Below the pieces are notes generated by a model. That model saw only the letters and a program-made list of their open reading frames with translations, ran no database searches and was not told the origin of the DNA. Shown in pieces: positions 29,811 to 33,440 of a DNA stretch of 33,440 bases (its first letter is position 1; each line of letters starts with the position of its first letter). The stretch lies in assembly GCA_029339195.1 (NCBI GenBank), contig JAPTJF010000581.1, positions 1 to 33,440 on the forward strand, given 5' to 3'. A program made the translations under genes and the position numbers. This DNA comes from Micractinium sp. NFX-FRZ (taxonomy: Eukaryota; Chlorophyta; Trebouxiophyceae; Chlorellales; Chlorellaceae).

Positions 29811-30739
29811 ACAAGGCTGCAGCAACCCAGAAGTGTGCCTCAGGTGTGGGCCTGACCTGGCGGAAGGCATCCACCAGGGTCTGCCCGCTGGCGCTGGTGG
29901 AGGTGGGCGGGGGGGGGGAAGGGAGCCGTGGCGCTTCAAATGTTCCAGGGAGCGAAGGAAGCCGTCCATCTGCCCCGCCACGCACGTCACTGCAGGGTTG
30001 GTGGGTGGTGGATAACCAGCTGGGCTGTTGATTTGGTGGAGGAAGAAGCAGTCACCGGGGCGGCGAGCGCAGGAGCAGTGGGGGGAGCAGTGAGTGAGAG
30101 TTGCTGCGCTGAGAAGTCAGCAGAGAGGCACTGGGCCAGGCTGGACAGGGCTGGACAGCACCCGCCTGCCCAGCCAAAGTGCCGCCTCCACTGCGCCCTT
30201 GCACGCAACAACTGTCGTTCCAACAGAAGCAGAGCGCCGCCCGCCCACCTGTCCCCAGCACATCAGCCCCACTTGAGCATCGCGGGTGGAGCAGCGGATG
30301 CCGGTGGTGGCGCAGGCCAAGGGAGGAGCTGCACGACACACAACAGCACATGGGGCGCCACCCGGTGCTCAGCATCAGGACGGCCCTTCTGGCTCCTGCA
30401 ACCTGGAGCCAACGCCAACGCCAACATGGATGTGCGCCCGTCCTACCTAGCCGACACCGAAGGCACACAGCGGGCGCCGCAGCCAGCAGGCTGCCCCAAG
30501 CAACCACCACGCAGCTAGGTCTCAGCAAAACTGCCGGCCCTCACGTTGTCCAGCAGCCTCCCCCTGATTTTCCTCAGCACAGCGATGCGTTCATCCAGGC
30601 TGGCCTGCGCCCGGGCCGCCTTGCTGGCAGTGAGGCGCTCCAGTGCCACGTCCACGTGCGCCAGCTCAGCGTCGGCGCAGCCGGGCGGCGGGGGCGGCGG
30701 CGGTGCTTTGCAGCAGCGGGCAGAGGCCAGAGGTAGCAT

Positions 30740-31725
30740 TGTCTGTGCGCCAGTCGTTAGCGGGGCGCCGCAGTGGGTGGCAGAAGGTGGAGCAGAAGGG
30801 GTGCCAAGGCGCAGGGTGCGGTGGCGGCGCGGTGGGCAGTGGCGGTGGCTACGTGCAGCAGCGGCGGCCGACTGGTGGATCGACAGCGATCCCTTTCAAC
30901 AACATGGCATCATTGCGAGCCTCGGACACTGGAACAGCGCGCACCGTGGCGATCGTCCTCTGAAGAGAGTTTCCGCTGCGCTGTACTGCGGGCTGCTGCA
31001 CGCTCCGAGACGCTCCTGGTATTGACCCGAGCCCAAGACCGGCGCCTTTTTGCACAAGGTGTGGGTGTGGTGCAGGGCCTGCAGTGGCTGCGAGCATCTG
31101 CGCTTCCAGGTGTTGCACACTGGGGCGAATAAGCAGAAGACGGTGGTCGGGCGGGCAGAGCTGGGCACGCTTAGAACCAGGTAAGTGGGGTGGGTACTGC
31201 TGGGGCGGAGCGGCCGCATGGCAACGGGCGGCGCAGGCGGCTGACCATCCGAGTTGCTGCTGCTGCTGCTCAGTCGGGCAAGCTCGCCTGTTGCGCTGGA
31301 AGGCATATCCTGCCACACTTGCTTGAATGTGTTGCAGGTGCAAACGCTGTTCAGTGGGCCACTGGCACTCCACCACGATTTGCTCGGCCTGCCCACACGG
31401 AGCCAGGCAGGCGGGTGGGCAGGCATGCAGGCATGCAGGCGGGTGGGCATGCAGGCGGGCAGATGGACAGGTAGGCAACCATGACGGAATGCAGCTGGAG
31501 ACGCTGGCCTCAAGCCACCTCGCACACGCTATCCTCGCTGCCCCAGAGGTTGCGGTGCTGGCTCTCCCAGATGCCTGCCTCGCCGCTGCCTGCGCAGCGT
31601 CAGGGGTGTGTGCTGTCAGGTGGAGTGGCACAGTGGCCATCACCCTTCCAGCAACATAATGACCTGCTTCTCATGTGCCTGGGTGGTGCTCATAGATCGC
31701 CATGGTAGCATAGCTCAGCTTTCAG
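30740..31725. other. Intergenic region with simple repeats
   Basis: No supported gene. It holds a ctgctgctgctgct tract near 31256-31270 and a cluster of gcaggcgggtgggcaggcatgc-type repeats at about 31405-31475. Minus-strand open frames here (such as 30849-31643) have no recognisable domain. The duplicated segment copy B starts at about 31726. Confidence 0.5.
31405..31475. repeat. Imperfect GCAGGCGGGTGGGCATGCAG tandem repeats
   Basis: Interspersed units of gcaggcgggtgggcaggcat, gcaggcatgcaggcgggtgg and gcatgcaggcgggcagatgg make up a degenerate 8- to 20-base tandem array. Confidence 0.75.
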
Positions 31726-32043
31726 CAGGTGCCACTGCAAGAAAACACTGTGCACACCGGGTATGCTTGCGGCACTGGCCAAGACAAGGGCGGGGCAGTG
31801 CGGGCCGGCTAGGGGCTTTGGCTGCACCTCAGCAAGAACCCCGCTACTGCCGCCACTCGCTGAGGCAAGGGCGGGCGAGGCACGTCAGGGCGGGGCGCTT
31901 CACATACTGCACAGGCGCCAACAGCCCCACCTCAGCGGGAGCGCAGCTGCTCAGGCGGCCTGCACCGCACTGCGACACAATCGCCGACGCCAGCGCTGCT
32001 TCTCGAGACGCGCAGAGTGCATTGCAAAGATATGGGTGTGCGC

Positions 32044-32048
32044 TTACA
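32044..32048 (-). terminator. Probable poly(A) signal of the poly-Q gene, copy B
   Basis: TGTAA on the minus strand, about 324 bases past the stop of copy B. It corresponds to 22569-22573 in copy A. Confidence 0.5.
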
Positions 32049-32371
32049 GTGCAGCAGCAAGAAGTGCGGCGTTGCACTGCATGCAGACGGCCGGTGCAGG
32101 CAGTGGGCAGCTCAAAGGCGAAGGCTGCACATGCGGGGGCGTAGGCGCAAACGGGCGTTGGAGATCCGGCACCGGCAGCAGCCAGGTGCACAGCAGGGGG
32201 GAGGGGCTTGCTGGATGAAAGGGTCGAGGCAGTTTGTGCGCCGGCAATGCTAGGAAGACAGGGGTATGGCGCGCGTTCTGTGTAAACTGAGGGAGGGGAG
32301 CGTGATCAGCGGCGATGGAAAACATGCAGCAGGGACAAGCTCAAGAATTGGAAACGCCTGGGGAGAGGCCA

Positions 32372-32438
32372 TCAGCAGTGTTGAGCAGTGGCGCACTGCT
32401 TGCCTACTGCCGGGCTTGCCAGCGGCTGCCGCTGCAGT

Positions 32439-32472
<34 letters not shown>

Positions 32473-32590
32473 TGTGTGATAGCAACAGCTGCCGCTCATC
32501 TGCTGCATCCCACTCCTGCTGCTCCTGCTGTAGATGCGCATGCTGCTGCTCCTGCTCCTGCTGTTCCTGGCCCTGCTCTGAAAATGCACA

Positions 32591-32621
<31 letters not shown>

Positions 32622-33183
32622 GTGGGTGTGGCCGGCGCATCCTCCTTGCCGCCACCGTCACCACTGCTGCCACCAGAGTGCGGTTGCTGCTGCTGCTGGC
32701 CCTGCAGGAGGCCACTCGCAAGCGGGGCCGCCGCGATTGCTGCTGGTGCTGCCGCGCCAGGGGTTGCAGTGGCAGCAGGGGACGCTGGCTGGAGGCCCCT
32801 CATCTGGTACATTTCCTGGAGCCGCTGCGCAAGTAGCCTGTGCTGCTCCTCACTCAGCTCTGCCTGCAAGGCACAGACGAGCATCCAAGCGATCGGTTGG
32901 CCAGCCAGCTGTGGTCATAAAAGGCTCAAGGGAGGCAGAAAGAAATCACGCATGCCGCAAGCTGCAAACACTATCACAGCAACATGATGCGGTGCCCGCC
33001 AAGCCAGCGTCTCACCCGCCACCACCCGCTCCTCACCCGCTCTATCCACCCCGCGCACAAGCGGCACATGTCCATCCGTGGCGGGTGCTGCTGCAGCGCT
33101 TTGGGCAGGTCCAGGTGCAGGGTGGGCTGAGCCACCAGGACGGGTGGCCGCCTGCCCTCTGCCGCGGCCAGCTCCTCCGCCAC
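32372..33183 (-). CDS. Poly-Q protein of unknown function (paralogue B), last two exons
   Basis: Exons 33183-33037 (starting VAEELAAAEG) and 32863-32372 (AELSEEQHRLL to the stop) match exons 3 and 4 of paralogue A with intact frame and splice sites. Exons 1 and 2 should lie past the window end. Substitutions include VTEEL to VAEEL, CRSC to CRLC, QKMYQ to QEMYQ and LLQSQ to LLQGQ. The first Gln run is 10 rather than 11 residues and the last is 10 rather than 8, and a few residues between the acidic Gln/Glu repeats are missing. The open frame despite divergence suggests that both copies are or recently were functional. Intron 2 carries a foreign-looking insert. Confidence 0.7.
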
Positions 33184-33228
33184 CTGGGGTTGGGGTGTGG
33201 GCGGGACAGGGTGAGGGAAGAGGGCGGA

Positions 33229-33360
33229 AGTTGTTTATTTGATATTGCATTGAGGACCTACCTTGCCTGCTTGCGTGCTTCTGCAGCACCACCCCCGCGA
33301 GTGGCGGGTGATCGAGGAGTCGCGCGCCCTGATGGACGCCCTCTGCCACGCTGGCTGGAG
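33229..33360. other. Exon-like insertion in intron 2 of paralogue B
   Basis: This block of about 130 bp is absent from copy A. It starts AT-rich (gttgtttatttgatattgca), continues with a pyrimidine-rich tract ending ctgcag at 33281-33286, and then an open stretch on the plus strand reading HHPREWRVIEESRALMDALC. That looks like the end of an intron plus the start of an exon from another gene, pasted in on the strand opposite to the host gene. I do not recognise the protein. Confidence 0.6.
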
Positions 33361-33440
33361 AAAAAAGTCAGCAAGCAAGCATCACGGCGCAAGCAGCCAG
33401 GCGGGCAGGCGGGACAAGAGCAGAAAGGCTAGACCCTGCT

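Larger units (their letters stand above)
28360..30739 (-). pseudogene. Decayed aldehyde dehydrogenase family gene, N-terminal half only
   Basis: Scattered minus-strand exon-like pieces follow the order of a bacterial-type aldehyde dehydrogenase. LDERIAVLRKIRGRLLDN lies near 30545-30600, SSGADVLGTG near 30250, and PAVTCVAGQMDGFLRSLEHL near 29930-29995. SGQTLVDAFRQV lies near 29855-29890, GGKLAVVLGTG near 29420-29450, and HVLEPLARLGFFASSTNP at 29058-29115. At 28802-28655 there is LTDCVHMMG then GAATHDVIVCG...DPAEQARRKAANNQLLK. In active relatives this last block reads VHMTGS.THDAIV. Here the two halves are in different frames, one base apart in a G run. A KPVTSELG-like remnant (QPAMAAELK) follows at about 28370-28400 and hits a stop; the catalytic Cys/Glu half is absent. 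Individual pieces are short, so the family call rests mainly on the 28655-28802 block. A single-base sequencing error there cannot be excluded, but the missing C-terminal half argues for a pseudogene. Confidence 0.55.
31726..33440. repeat. Segmental duplication, copy B (runs off the window)
   Basis: Direct repeat of copy A (about 22255-23840), same order and strand, about 9.47 kb downstream. It shares the gene exons, the TGTAA element and the 3' flank. Relative to copy A it has a few small indels, longer or shorter CAG tracts, and an extra block at about 33229-33360. It still matches copy A at the last base of the window. Confidence 0.92.

Noticed and set aside
31405..31475. CRISPR-like array
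   Set aside because: The repeats are short, imperfect and contiguous, with no unique spacers, and the genome is eukaryotic.
32266..33432. 388-residue plus-strand open frame rich in Ala
   Set aside because: It is the antisense of the poly-Q gene: the CAG/CTG tracts read as Ala or Leu runs. The minus-strand exons have conserved splice sites in both copies; this frame does not.

Overview
The window is nuclear DNA of a eukaryote, most likely a GC-rich trebouxiophyte green alga close to Chlorella. The grounds are: every recognisable gene is split by many short introns with GT-AG (rarely GC-AG) borders and strong C/T-rich CAG acceptors; there is a plant-type ferritin with a plastid transit peptide; algal-type arsenite methyltransferase, APE2 and chitin-binding/proline-rich proteins are present; and the chlorophyte poly(A) signal TGTAA follows some genes. 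There are no ribosome binding sites or operons and I saw no CRISPR array. Almost all long open frames are shadows caused by high GC, so the genes below were assembled exon by exon with matching splice phases.

Layout. 1-98 is an almost pure C run. 117-1966 (minus) is the 5' part of an APE2-type AP endonuclease, cut off by the C run. 2264-7190 (minus) is a 15-exon gene for an ankyrin-repeat protein with an STI1-like segment and a C-terminal membrane anchor. 8232-9708 (plus) encodes a small, probably plastid-targeted coiled-coil protein of unknown function. 10567-14801 (minus) is an 11-exon arsenite methyltransferase gene (arsM), which shares an 818-bp divergent promoter region with a chloroplast ferritin gene at 15620-19050 (plus). 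19858-21940 (plus) encodes a secreted protein with two CBM14-like cysteine domains joined by a proline-rich linker. 22890-24469 (minus) encodes a poly-Q protein of unknown function. It lies partly in a segment of at least 1.6 kb (about 22255-23840) that recurs as a direct repeat at about 31726-33440, where a second copy of the gene is cut by the window end. 25563-27452 (plus) encodes an unrecognised multi-span membrane protein. 28360-30739 (minus) holds the decayed N-terminal half of an aldehyde-dehydrogenase-family gene.

The most unusual feature is a recurrent pattern rather than one gene. In at least five different loci, the first or last 30-60 bases of an exon are repeated, in degraded form, inside the adjoining intron, in direct orientation, about 70-126 bp away. 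Most offsets are multiples of three (81, 87, 99, 111, 111, 114, 126). The copies often keep a splice-like AG or GT. The ferritin gene shows it three times, including a three-copy array of donor-like sites in an intron that is itself stop-free and exactly 182 codons long. I call these 'splice-junction echoes'. They suggest that introns in this genome grow, or arise, by local tandem duplication across exon borders.

Functionally, arsM (arsenic methylation) and ferritin (iron storage) may share control from one intergenic region. The remaining genes are independent nuclear genes without evident pathway links.
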